A program made the position numbers and the translations under genes. DNA of 64,000 bases from Phorcus lineatus (lineage: Eukaryota; Mollusca; Gastropoda; Trochida; Trochidae). The stretch is taken from contig OV121091.1 of assembly GCA_921293015.1 (NCBI GenBank), forward strand, positions 29,806,839 through 29,870,838, in the 5' to 3' direction. Under the pieces are notes generated by a model, which did no database searches, had not been told where the DNA came from, and was given only the letters and a program-made list of their open reading frames with translations. This document shows, piece by piece, positions 36,896 through 48,424 of this stretch (position 1 is its first letter; the number at the start of each line of letters is the position of its first letter).

Positions 36896-39079
36896 CTCTA
36901 CTTTTTACCCACAGTTTATTTACGATATTGAGTTTCTGTCTTTTTAACTGGGATCCAAGATCAAACCATAAGATAGAAACAAACCAAGGTTGTTTTCACA
37001 ATGAAAAGAAGTTTTTTTTACTGATAATAAACATTTATTGATACAAATGATTGACAGAATTTTCCATTGTCTTGGAGCATATCATTTTGAAAAATATAAC
37101 CAATGATCACAAAATTGTTGTTCCTGAAACTAACACAAAGACATATAGTCGCTGGCTCTGTAGATCATCAGTCTTTCCTGGCACATTTCATTAGTTTGAG
37201 AGAAGAAATATCATGTTTATAACACACTGAATCATTAAAATAAAATGAATTAAATATGCCAGTCAAGGTTTGAATACCTAAGATTTCAACATGAAAAACA
37301 TCCTTCAATTTTCTTTTTAGGGATAACTTTTTGGACCAGCACATACTGAAACATTGTCATACATTCACATACATGCAATAACTATGCCACATCAAACCAC
37401 TATATGTATTAATAACAGTTGAAAACATTTGAAGTATCATTCCAAACTTGCATTGCTGAGTCCCAGATGCAGGCATGGAAAACAAATCACTCATCCCTAG
37501 TGCATGGCAATTATTGCCCACACTGTTTGCTGTAAAGACCTAGTTTCAATTTTATATTTTGCTTATATTTTTTACAGAAATGGAATTGAATGCTTTTTAC
37601 CACACCAATATGATTAAAATAGGTTTGTGTTATTTTTCCACCTTGCCACTTTCTTGTTTTTCAGAGTAGGACAATGAAATTTACAAGTCTTAGTCCGAAT
37701 GGAACAAAGATGTAAATCTCCCAATTTTAATTTCATAGCATTAATGGTTTCTATGAAAAAGAAAAAAAAACCTGTTAAAAGTGGATACCCTGCAAGCCAT
37801 TTTTGAAGGTAATGTGAAGACCTTTTTGAAAATTTGAGGTTCCTAAAACAACTGATTCAAAAGGAAAAGTTGTTAAAAGGTTTTAGGGATAATGCTTACC
37901 ACGTTCACATTTAAGATGGGGTGTCAGGATGAGCTGCACAAATTTGATCACAAAGTTACTGTCCTATTTTTCAACCTTGAGGAGGGAAAAGAATTTCTTG
38001 ATGAGAATAGGAAAATGCAAAAAGTTTAGAGACATGCACCAGATCACAATAGTTGCCCTCAGCCAATTTGGTCTTACCGGCCTCATGATATGAAAATCAT
38101 TGTCATTAAAATCAACCATGTCAAAAATGGAAAAAAATGTTGTCTTTACTGTGATACAAACTGAATTCAGGAGGGAGTTTCCCTTTGCTCATGTTCTTAC
38201 TGATTGGTCTGCTTAAAAGTAGGTCTTGTCTGAACTAAACTGATAACTGAACATGTACCCAAAGAGCTGTCATAAGACCATGTTGAGAGGAAATTGTAAA
38301 GGAGATTGAATAAGAGGAAAAGCTTAAAATTTGATTCTTCATAACATGGTTGATTTTAATCAGACTGGTATGAAATTCTACATCAAACGAAACAACAATC
38401 CCAACAATACAAACATGAATCTAGTAACAAATGTCCAATAACCGACAACAAAATCAGACATCAGAAAAGATGTCTTAAGGTGGGGTCTTAAAGAGAAAAA
38501 AAGAGAAAAAAACATTTAGAAATGTAAAACAGATATTTAACTAACAATACTGTCATGTTTACATATTCACTTCCCCAAATTAAACAGATAGAGACACCTT
38601 AACAATAAAGTCTGTTGATAAATCGACCTATATGATGTACAGTGTGTTTCTAAAAATATGAAAGGTTCATACTTTCACTTACAAAATACATGTTATATGC
38701 ACACTAATCTTCTTACTGATGGTTCATCATTGTTACTACAAACTAACATTTACTTTTTGTATGGAATGACAATGAAAACATATACTAAATAACCCTATGC
38801 CCAAAAATATCTTTATAATATTGAATAGAATGTAGTTTCTCATTCATAATGTACTGAACACAACAAGACATCAACAGACTCAAAATACAGGAAGAAAGTT
38901 GTTTCCTTGGATGAATTTTTTGATAGGTCATGAAAAATATGTTCTAAAAGGCACTTATAACTTTGGCAAATGTGTTAGTAATCATGGTCATACAAAATTA
39001 TTAGCATGAATTCCTTAATCCAAAACATAAAGGGAAACCTGAAAATAAGATTCAAAGTAACTTCTGAGTGTTCAGTCTG
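36896..39079. other. 3' flank of the TRIM-like gene
   Basis: No other gene is supported. Part of this is likely the 3' untranslated region of the minus-strand TRIM gene. The nearest AATAAA on the minus strand that I noticed is at about 37034, which would imply a UTR of about 2 kb. This is uncertain. Confidence 0.35.
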
Positions 39080-41014
39080 CTAAGGATTAGCTCTCTTGAC
39101 AACCTTCACCTTGTTCTCGGTACTCCCGACAACCAAGTGGCACTTGGAAGTAACGGTGAGCGTCTTTGGAACAAAGTCCTCCTCAAACATCATTGTCTGA
39201 TCCTCCATTAGGTTGCCCTTCCTGCTCAGTTGGATGACAGACTGACTGGACGGGTCAGCTACAAAGATGTTGCCCAGTTTGTCCACACAGACTCCATGGG
39301 GACAGAACTGTTCCTCATCCTTGTGAAGACCTTCTCCGCTGTAGATCTTGGTCACATGGTATGAAAATCCAAGTTTGCTGAAGAAGACAACTCTATGAGC
39401 TTTTGGATCTGTGACAATGATCAGAGTTTGTTTGCCCTTTGACCAATAAGCAACATCTGCTGGCTTCTTGAAGATAATTCCTTCCTCGTCCTTGAAGATC
39501 CAGGTTGTGAATGCCCCCGTTATACTCACACGAACAATTCCACCCTTCACAGACTTCATCGAGCCAATATAGATGATGCTTTCATCTGCTTTGGTTATTG
39601 CCAATGGGGGTAAGGGCAGGTCTTCAGCCACTGGAATCACTGTCTCCAACAGAAAGCTGTACACAGCCTTCTTTTTCGCTGAGGCCACAAATATGAAGCC
39701 ATGTTCGTTACTGGCAATTGAAGAGACTTCAAAATCAAAATTGGTCCCTGATTTGATTGAGCCTGCCTCTGTGACTGTATCTATGGAAGTGTTGCTTGGA
39801 TCATAACAGATCATTATACTATCCTTTGATGTTGCCATGGCTCTTGTTTTGCAAACATTTTTTGGAATTGTGAATGTTGCCAAAATACTTGTGCCCTTTG
39901 GCATTAGCTTCTTGTCATTCACAGTTTGGTCAGTGCTGATTTTCCCAAATATGTTTTCAACCGACTTCTTCCTTACTCTGTCACAGCCAAAGTGATCATA
40001 AGTGAAGTTTGGGTTACAATCAATTTTCTGTGGCATTTGTGTTTTCATGGTCTCAAGCTTTGCCTTCAGGCCTTTAGATGTTTGACACATTTCTTGGTAT
40101 GAACCTTTCTCAAGGCAGTTATCAATCTTGCTTTTCACATCATCCAACTTCTTCATGTGTTCATCAATGTTCTCCAGATGTCCAGAAATGGTATCAAGTG
40201 TTGTTTGAGCTTTCCGTTTTAGCTGTCCTTCAAGACACTTCGACCGAGCATTGACCATTTTCAGAATATCCTCCCTATCACGTGCAATATCTTCAAGGAC
40301 TTCATCCATGAAGCTGTGACACCTAGCTTCTGTTTTCATAACATTTGCCTTCATGTCTTCAAGACTGTGAGCCAATCGTTGAGTCTCAAAGCTGCATTCT
40401 CTGAGTGACGTTTTCACCCTGACTATTCTGTCCTCCATGTCTTCAGATTTGTGTCCTTCATGGGCTGTCAGCTTGCAGGACATGCATATGGGAACATCAC
40501 ACCTGATGCAGTAGTAGGCTAGTATCTCACCTCTAGCTTTGTGTTTTGGACACAGAATGGTGTCGTTTGATTCCACAACAGGTTCTTCTCTCATGAGCAC
40601 AATGTGGTGGTTCCTGTTGGACTTGGGCTTCTTGTGTGTCTTTTTGCATCCATTGCAGAGTAGCTTTCTGCAAGTTCTGCATTCAAACCTCGACTCCTGA
40701 TTCCTGCAAAATCCGCAAACTTTGAAAGTCTTGTTATTTTGAGGATTCTTCTCATTGGATTCTTTAGCATTCTCCCTGATATTGGTTATATAGAAGTTGG
40801 TTTGGAAACCCTGGACTCCTTTTGGTGGTAACTTGACACTCTCCCTGCACTGAGGACACGGGAAATGTCCTGATACAGTGGTCCGACCGGCATGTTGCTC
40901 CAGACAGCTCTTGCAGAAGGAATGGAAGCAGGGCAGCAGTTTTGGCACTTCATATTCCTCCAGACAGATGCTGCAGATGACTGCCTGATCTCTGCTGTCC
41001 GAGTTGGTAGCCAT
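39080..41014 (-). CDS. TRIM-like E3 ubiquitin ligase: RING, two B-boxes, coiled coil, beta-propeller-like C-terminus
   Basis: A 644-residue protein in one coding exon. RING C3HC4: C14, C17, C29, H31, C34, C37, C53, C56. B-box 1-like: C100, C103, C112, C115, C120, C123 and nearby His. B-box 2: C155, H158, C169, C172, C177, C180, H185, H188. A heptad-rich coiled coil follows at about 195-320. The rest (about 375-640) has repeated VADP/VCVDKLGNIFVAD-type strands, as in NHL or related six-bladed propellers. This is the RBCC layout; the family transfers ubiquitin to substrates, oligomerises through the coiled coil and binds targets through the C-terminal domain. It resembles the large TRIM2/3/56/71-like expansions of bivalves. 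Many of those are thought to act in innate immunity, but no specific role follows from the sequence. The acceptor TTATTTCACAG ends at 41041, just upstream of the ATG, so a 5' noncoding exon is expected. Confidence 0.93.
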   Translation of the reverse strand: MATNSDSRDQAVICSICLEEYEVPKLLPCFHSFCKSCLEQHAGRTTVSGHFPCPQCRESVKLPPKGVQGFQTNFYITNIRENAKESNEKNPQNNKTFKVCGFCRNQESRFECRTCRKLLCNGCKKTHKKPKSNRNHHIVLMREEPVVESNDTILCPKHKARGEILAYYCIRCDVPICMSCKLTAHEGHKSEDMEDRIVRVKTSLRECSFETQRLAHSLEDMKANVMKTEARCHSFMDEVLEDIARDREDILKMVNARSKCLEGQLKRKAQTTLDTISGHLENIDEHMKKLDDVKSKIDNCLEKGSYQEMCQTSKGLKAKLETMKTQMPQKIDCNPNFTYDHFGCDRVRKKSVENIFGKISTDQTVNDKKLMPKGTSILATFTIPKNVCKTRAMATSKDSIMICYDPSNTSIDTVTEAGSIKSGTNFDFEVSSIASNEHGFIFVASAKKKAVYSFLLETVIPVAEDLPLPPLAITKADESIIYIGSMKSVKGGIVRVSITGAFTTWIFKDEEGIIFKKPADVAYWSKGKQTLIIVTDPKAHRVVFFSKLGFSYHVTKIYSGEGLHKDEEQFCPHGVCVDKLGNIFVADPSSQSVIQLSRKGNLMEDQTMMFEEDFVPKTLTVTSKCHLVVGSTENKVKVVKRANP

Positions 41015-42520
41015 GTTGCTTCATGCAGTACTGGACAAACCTGTGAAATAACATAATTTTCTTGTTCATGAAAATGTATAACAACATTATCACTTGAAAT
41101 TAAGGAAAAATACATACGTCATTCTCCAACATCTTATAAATATATTTTATTCTGAAATCAAATCCTTAAGTTTGTTTAATCAAGGTACTCATTCTAAGCT
41201 TATCTATTTCATTAAAACAAAACATTTTCAAAAGAATGACACTTTCTAAAAAACAACATTTCACTAAAAATAAATACATACCGGTATACAATATTTTTTA
41301 GGTTGAATAAGAGCTCCTAATGCCCTTTCAACAAAATAATTTTTCAGACAGGAAAGATATCATCTGTCACTAAGTTATGTAGCACTTTCCTGAATGATGG
41401 ATGCTTCTATTAAAACTAATGAAACTTGACGTTTCACAAGGTCATTCATTTCATCATCATATAATCATTTTAAGTGATTCAATTGGATTTTTCTGAATAG
41501 TTTTACATGTAACATTTGTCTGTTTCTTTTGAAATTTTTGCCTCCTTACTATTCTTCTTTATTGACAATTAAGGTTTATGTGATAAAAATCTAAACAAAT
41601 TGGCAGGTTATTCAAGAGATGAAATATTTTCTAGATTATGCCAAATATTTCAAACATAATATAGTTACTTTTAACACATAACCTGATGTTTAGTAGAACC
41701 AAATATTTAATTTGTGTAGCTTAAATGTATGCCTTTAATTATCTGTATTGTCATATCGAGAATCACAATACAATTATTGTATTATGATATGTATTGTTGA
41801 CTTTAAGATTATTTAAGATTTATTTTGCGTATCAAGGTTATTTGTCAAAAGTTCATCCTTGTTATATAAGCTTATAAGATAAAACTTTCACCAGAAAAGG
41901 ACCAACTAATGTATTCTTACTATAACAATCACTGGCTTTTTAGCATCACATATATATATGATTCATTGCAAAATATCTAGTGTATTCAGATACATGCGTC
42001 ATATCAGCCTGTATTTGAATTTTCAACTTATTTCACAAAACACATACTCTGAATCACATCATTTATATTATCTATCTAAATTGAATAATGAAGATACTAA
42101 GCAAGCAATACATTATTTAATGTACAGCTTTCATGTCCTCACCCCCCACCCCCCCTGTGCTCTTTATTACATCATGAAATAAACTTTACAAATGGATACA
42201 ATGTCAGCACACTTACAAATCATTTTAGAATATAAAGACTAATCAACGATGCCTTGATCAAGCCTTTTCATACTTCAGCTTCACTTTTCAATGTTGTGTT
42301 TTTCAACAAGTTTGCGTTCGTATTTATCAAGTTGTCAAATCCAAATCAACCTAAATGTCACCTTCAGTAACATGTTTCAACTGATTGTATTATAATCATA
42401 TACTAATAACATATATGGATAAACAGGAATGTCCCGAAAAAAAAACCTAAAACCAACATGGCGGACTAATTAGGGTAGACTCTCTCAATATATATATAAC
42501 CATATGAGAATAAAATAAAC

Positions 42521-43224
42521 TTAAACGGCCAGTTCGATTACGTTTTCAGCGATAAGCTTATGCTGCTAACGAAGCTATTTTTAGATACAGTGCGTCAGCA
42601 GTTAAGTAGATCTATAAATAGAATGAGAAAAGTCCCTTCCCATAATGCAACGCTGCATGTTTTCACAACATGGCGACAATCAACTCTTCTTTTTTAAGAA
42701 AGATATCTAAGTTACTTCACATAAAGTTTTTAATGTACGGAAAACTGCAGCACTGTGAGTAATTTGGAGTGCGATAGTCTGGACGAATCTTTGTTTATAT
42801 TGGGAAGCCGGAGCGAAGCCACTTTTCTCCTCAGTGTCATATTGATTGAGCTTAGCCATTTGAGATGTCATAATTAGTTATGCAAACATTATTTACATTA
42901 TTAATCCCCAACAATCAAAACATCCAAGTAACTACAAGGTTACTACAACGCAGATCAATCATGCAGCGGACAACAATCTAATGGCCGCCATGATCGCAAT
43001 AGAGTTAAGCCCCTTGGTAGTGCTGGTCAGTGGCTTCGATTGTTTTCGCTATTTTTTTCAGTTTGAAGGACGGATTACAACTAATTACCAAACATGAAAA
43101 AGTTGTAAACACAGAAAATAGAAAACAAATCGAATATATAAAAAAGTTACGTGTCGCGTGCAAAAGGGAATTCCCTCCCGAATATTTGTGGAACAGAAAA
43201 TACCCGGTCGAACTGGCCGTTTAA
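42521..43224. mobile_element. Nonautonomous DNA transposon candidate, TTAA flanks and inverted ends
   Basis: The left end TTAAACGGCCAGTTCGAT (42521-42538) is the inverse of GTCGAACTGGCCGTTTAA (43207-43224) with one mismatch. If TTAA is the target duplication, the terminal repeats are ACGGCCAGTTCGAT-like. The 704-bp element has no transposase; a 64-codon open frame at its right end has no recognisable motif. TTAA target sites are typical of piggyBac-type elements, but these ends do not start with the usual C-run, so the superfamily is open. It contains two ACATGGCG words (about 42661 and, just left of the element, 42457). Confidence 0.6.
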
Positions 43225-43484
43225 CATAACATTTAGGAGCATTAGGAGAAATATTTTATTTTTCAAAAGAAGTCAGAGGATTTGTGCTTCAACCCATAAG
43301 AAAATTATTAATTCATAATTTGAAAAACTATCATGAGAAGTTTCATCATAAAAATATATTTTGTGAGTGACGTTCATAACATAACCAACCATTGATCGCC
43401 CATTGGTATTGGTTCCGCCATCTTCATTTGATGGAAATGACATGAAAAAAGTCTATGTACTTTTCTAACATTATGAAATAAAGC

Positions 43485-43735
43485 AATTAACTCTGAAGCT
43501 CATCAGACTGTCTGTGATTTATTTCATAAACGGTCTCAGAGTGACCATATTTATATCACAGGACAACCAAATCCATTCTTCAAAACCACAGCTTAGATTC
43601 TGTACACAAGATTTCACTTTTGTTGGCCTTTTATTTTAAAAAATTGAAGACAAAAAAAGTTTTAAAGGCGTGACCTCTGTGGCCATTATTTGGCGTCACA
43701 GAGTCACCAAATCTATAAATTAGAATCCAATCAGC
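43485..43735. repeat. Dispersed repeat copy d
   Basis: Carries AGCTCATCAGACTGTCTGTGA, ACGGTCTCAGAGTGACCAT, TTTTAAAGGCGTGACC and AGTCACCAAATCTATAAAT in the same order as the copies at 34.1-35.9 kb, but more diverged. Confidence 0.6.
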
Positions 43736-44127
43736 CATGATATAACAACATTGTCTACAATGAATAATATTGACACTGACTTTTTTTTAACAAATCAAAT
43801 CAATATACATGATGTTTTAGACCTTATAGCCACTAATTTTACAAATATGGGTATCCAACATATGAAAATAAACTTCAATTTCGAAAATAACTACTAGATA
43901 TCAAAGTAGTCGGCATCACAGCCACTTTTTAAAAAATCTAATTTGCAGCTCTGAATGCAAACAGACATCACATCACATGAAGCCAAGCGAACTATTTATG
44001 CCATTTTGTCCGAAGATAATGTGATGACAGTGACTTCTAACAATTTGATAATAATGATGAGTTAAAACCTTACTAAATTACCGTTCTTAAATCAACATTT
44101 ATCACATAAACTGCAGTGATTACTTAC

Positions 44128-44270
44128 AATACTGTACGCCTCCTTCTGAAGTTAACTTTCTGTTTCGTTTCACACGTGCTTTAGAGTAACCTCCCTTGGA
44201 CCGCGCTGGAGCAGATAGACTTGCGGCGGCGTTATATTTCCGATAAGGCCTCCTCCTTTGTATAAACGGT
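44128..44270 (-). promoter_or_regulatory. Candidate first exon and promoter of the TRIM-like gene
   Basis: A GC-richer stretch lies upstream of the donor at 44128/44127. A TATA-like TTTATAC on the minus strand (plus-strand TATAAAC at 44261-44267) would place transcription start near 44235, giving a noncoding exon of about 110 bp. Consensus evidence only. Confidence 0.4.
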
Positions 44271-45263
44271 TTTTACGTAAAAACTGCGGGTTTTTATAAA
44301 GGTTATATAGGTTATAAAATACGACAGAGAATTCTTGAAGTATTCAGTTTATAAATAACAGTTCAAAGAAGCACGTTTTTTTAAGTATGTATATGTAGTG
44401 AGATGTTTTGATTGGCAATTGCTTTTTCGCAGAATAACCTTTCTCATCTTCCCCGGTAACTGCTTTTCTGCCAACCGTGTCCAATATCTGTCTATCTGTC
44501 CGCCTTGGTTAGACTGGACTGAACGCTGAACTCAACACATCACCTTATCTCGACAGAAATGAACCTATAAAAGTGGACTGAGAAAGGTAAAACGTCAGAT
44601 TCTTAATACATGCATTATAACTGTAATGCACCAGATGCTATGTTTGTAGAATAAGTTTATTTCCAAATGACAGGATATTCCTTTTGGATCAAACAGACAT
44701 GTAGATGTATAAGTTATGCTCGATAATTATTGTTTTTTTTAAAAAGTATGTCCTTGCATTATGGAGTAAATATTATGAAACAACACCATGTTATGATTCG
44801 TGTCAAGTATAAGTGATATTGTTGAATCCCCGGTCTATGAATAATAATCTACCTTTTTTAAATTAATTGGACAGAGGTGTAACACAAAATGAGATTTTCA
44901 GAGTGATTATGCATCTACATCTATGTTCTTATTCCGTCGAGGGAACAGTTTCCCCCACAGCATTGGCTCATAGACATCACATTCAAAACCTCTCATTAAA
45001 CCTAGTCATCGACTTCTACTTTTCATAAGAATAATGTACATATTTCCTGACAAACTTATTACCCAAGACACTCCCGCCTCCATTTGGTTAAAAAGGAAGA
45101 GCGAGCCTTATAATTATGCAGATACTTATTTCGAATATGAAGCACTACCCGATACCCAAATATTTTACGAGCGCATCAGTACGTGCTCAATATTTAATAA
45201 TTATCCATCAATGTTCTTCTGTGTGTCAAAAGATAAGCATATATGTGTCTGAGACGGACCTCT
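44271..45263. other. Intergenic DNA
   Basis: AT-rich; I see no supported gene or clear repeat here. Confidence 0.4.
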
Positions 45264-45264
45264 C

Positions 45265-45455
45265 TTGGATGTAACATCACATCTTTCGTTCTGTGACATG
45301 ACACCTTCCGTTCTGTAACATGACATCTTCCGTTCTGTGATATGACACCTTCCGTTCTGTAACATGACATCTTCCGTTCTGTGATATGACACCTTCCGTT
45401 CTGTAACATGATATCTTCCGTTCTGTGATATGACACCTTCCGTTCTGTAACATAT
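45265..45455. repeat. 22-bp minisatellite with 44-bp higher-order period
   Basis: About nine units of CTTCCGTTCTGTAACATGAC plus two bases, alternating with a form having GTGATATGACAC. The A/B alternation gives a 44-bp super-unit. Open frames here are repeat by-products. Confidence 0.95.
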
Positions 45456-45829
45456 ACGAGTCTATGATAAGCTCAGTTCTAGCTTGAACTTGTATGTTTG
45501 TGAACACGACAGTGTTGACCCGATATTGAAACGCCACAATCGGTTCATTTTCATGACCAAACTGAATTGGAGGAAGCTTTTTCTATAGATGTTATTGCTC
45601 TTGTGGTTAGCTTTGAAGAGGATTATTATTCAGACTGATAAACCTGAATGATTTATTCATATGACATACATTGATATGCTGAATATAAAATAATTTATTT
45701 GGATTTCTCTGAAAATAAACCCAGAATTTCCCCAGGAATAACAGAACGTCAACATTACTTGTTTTGAGAGGAAATCAAACATTTTGAATAAATGAATCTA
45801 GATTTTTTGCATCTTTAACTACTGAAATT
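45456..45829. other. Flank between the minisatellite and LINE remnant
   Basis: AT-rich. No feature is seen beyond possible unrecognisable parts of the LINE that follows. Confidence 0.35.
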
Positions 45830-45834
45830 ACTCT

Positions 45835-46480
45835 TTCTAGTATTATATCAATTAACACTGGTGCTCCTCAAGGATGCGTATTGTCTCCATTACGTTTTAC
45901 ATTGTATTCTTACGACAGTGTAAGTTGTCAGCAAAATTGTTCTAGGTCCAAGTTCGACGATTATACAGCTATTAGTAGTTTGCTGTTTGTCTTCGAGGAT
46001 TCGTGTAAAGAAGAAACAGATAATTTTGCGAAGCGGTGTCGTGAAGACGGTTTGGAACTAAATATATAAAGATCAAAGGAATTCATTATAGATTTTCACA
46101 GTATGGCTTTCATTTCCTCAGGAAACTAAGATCTTTTCACATTGACTAATCTATAATGGACCTTTTCTATAAAATGTATTTACAGTCTATCTTCATGTTT
46201 TCTATCCAGTATGGTTCGGCTCTCTGTCATTAACCAATAGAAATAAACTTAAACAGAATAATCAACAATGAGAGAAAATTCTTAATCGCATTTTTAAGGG
46301 ATAAGATGAATTCATGAAGGACATGCTCTTAATTTAGCATTTTTTTGGAACCTTTTCATTAATTATATGAATGTTTTGAACTTTTACTCCCAGCCCGTCC
46401 GTAAAATCTGCCGACGTGCTAAAGCAAACGCTATGAAATGTCGTTTGTGTCGTTGTCCATTTCACTTATGAATCTTTAAT
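45835..46480 (+). pseudogene. Decayed non-LTR retrotransposon reverse transcriptase fragment
   Basis: Beginning at 45851 the frame reads INTGAPQGCVLSPLRFTLYS, a classic LINE reverse transcriptase motif, followed by KFDDYT where an active enzyme has FADDT. It continues with EETDNFAKRCREDGLELNI, then a stop at 46067-46069 and KEFIIDF just beyond. Further on, LQSIFMFSIQYGS and NERKFL (about 46175-46290) match the order of the downstream thumb region. The catalytic aspartate motif is altered and the frame has stops, so the copy is dead. The style resembles CR1/L2/Rex-type LINEs. Confidence 0.75.
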
Positions 46481-48348
46481 ACTCATCATCACACTCTTTG
46501 TACATTTGTAAATATTTGTGTATATTTTATTTATTCTGTTTAATTTTAAAAATATTTAATTTATGCTCACTTAGATGTAACAAAATTCCCTAAGGGGCAA
46601 TAAGATTATATGTTATATTAATTCGATAGTTCGATAAATATATCTTTGGATAGTGATAGACATGTACATTTACTGATAGCCAGTTTTGGACAATACAATG
46701 TTTCAAGAAAGGAAAGGAATTTATGTGAACTGCCATGCTGCTCTTGTCGAATAAAAGACGATGTCGTGGAGATAACTTAACATGAACAGTAAAATAAGAA
46801 AAACAAACAGTAATTGTTTAATGAATTTTTAATTTCCTTGTCAAGATAACAAAATAATGAAGATCAAAATAAACAAAACGACAGGTTAACTGTCATATTT
46901 GAGCAGTGTCGAAATGAAAAAAATTCATTCCAATTCTCCCGATGCGATAAGACAAATATAAAAGATAAAAAGACGTAATGAGAGAAATTAAGTAAAAAAT
47001 GTCAATCTATTTCTGATAAGAGTGTCATTTTGATATAAAGAAAATGAATTAAAAAAAACCCTTTCAAACTAAAAGAATTAATATTTTCTTGACTTTATGA
47101 AAATAACAATAAAGGTACGTAACTTAAGATTCTCTGAAAGAAAATTAGAAAACAGACTCTTTACCAAATGCTGTCTTATTTGAAAAATTTGGTACAACAA
47201 TTGTTTCAAATCAGTTTTATGTAATATTACCATAAAATAAGCGTTTACCAATGTCATCCATTTTAGAAAATATCTCCGATCCCTGCTATATCATACTTAC
47301 AAAACATCAACGTAACTATAGAATTGATGTACATCTACGCCCCTTAAAGAAGAAATTATTGCTCTAGTTACATACATACAATGACAAAACTATGTTCTTT
47401 TTTCCGAATGAATAACGATTTCAACATAGATGTCTTTTTGATGACATACAAATATATATTGGATACAAGTCGGCTTTGTAACACATTACTTTGTACCACA
47501 CTGCTATGCAACACACTGCGATACGAAATTAAGCGTTGTGCACAGTTTGAGAGTGTATAGAACAAAAGGTAAGAAATACAATATTGTAGACACTTGAATA
47601 GATATCAAAGGTACATTTTAATATTTTAATAAACTAAAGATAAAATCTTTCCAGCCAAAAAAGGGGGAAATAATTGAAATTCAGGTTTATTCATTTTGAC
47701 ATTGCGAAAAAAAACCTCGTCAATTCATATCTTTTGTTACTATTTGATAGCAGTGGGGCGATTTGAATTAATTATTTACAACAACATATCAAAATGTCTA
47801 CCATTATGTACATGCATACATGTACAGGCATCTCGACCCTTTGAATTAAAAAATAGCCTCATATATCTATAGCAACATTTATGTTATCAAAACATCACAA
47901 GTGTAATACGTTTACCATTCCCTAACAAAAACTATACTTTTCTATCTGATTTTATACGACGGGAAGTCAAGAAGATAATAGAAGTGAATATTATATACCC
48001 TCGTAGCTCATGGAGAAAGTGATTTTAAGTATCTATGTCTTTTAATCACCATTGAATATGTACATCACTAATTATGAATTAAGATATCTCCGTAGATGAG
48101 TACGTTGCCTATCGTTAAATTATTTTAGCAAAACATGAATTGATTTGGTTTTATAATTATTCAGGCAGGTTTTCAATGTCTATATCATTAACAGAGTTTT
48201 GACAGGACAAAGTTTCCTGTAACCAATTCTATCATTATACCAATTCTTCGGATTATCAAATATTATTAGATTTCCTCTATCAACATATCATCACAACTAT
48301 ATATAACACTAAATTTGTATAATTAATTTGTTTGCCTGTAGTTTAAGA
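46481..48348. other. Intergenic AT-rich DNA
   Basis: I see no gene with supporting motifs or splice structure. The sequence is strongly A/T-rich, with small poly-A runs. Confidence 0.4.
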
Positions 48349-48424
48349 AGTTTTATATACTACACGAAGTTTTATATACTACACGAAGTTTTATATACTA
48401 CACGAAGTTTTATTTACTACACTA
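48349..48424. repeat. 19-bp tandem repeat, four copies
   Basis: The unit GAAGTTTTATATACTACAC is repeated four times, the last with one substitution (TATTTACTACAC). Confidence 0.95.

Larger units (their letters stand above)
41041..44127 (-). other. Probable intron in the 5' UTR of the TRIM-like gene
   Basis: Bounded by an acceptor (TTATTTCACAG, ending at 41041) and a strong donor (TATT before GTAAGTAAT, junction 44128/44127) on the minus strand. It contains a TTAA-flanked inverted-repeat element (42521-43224) and a dispersed repeat copy (43485-43735). No coding exon is seen in it. Confidence 0.55.
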
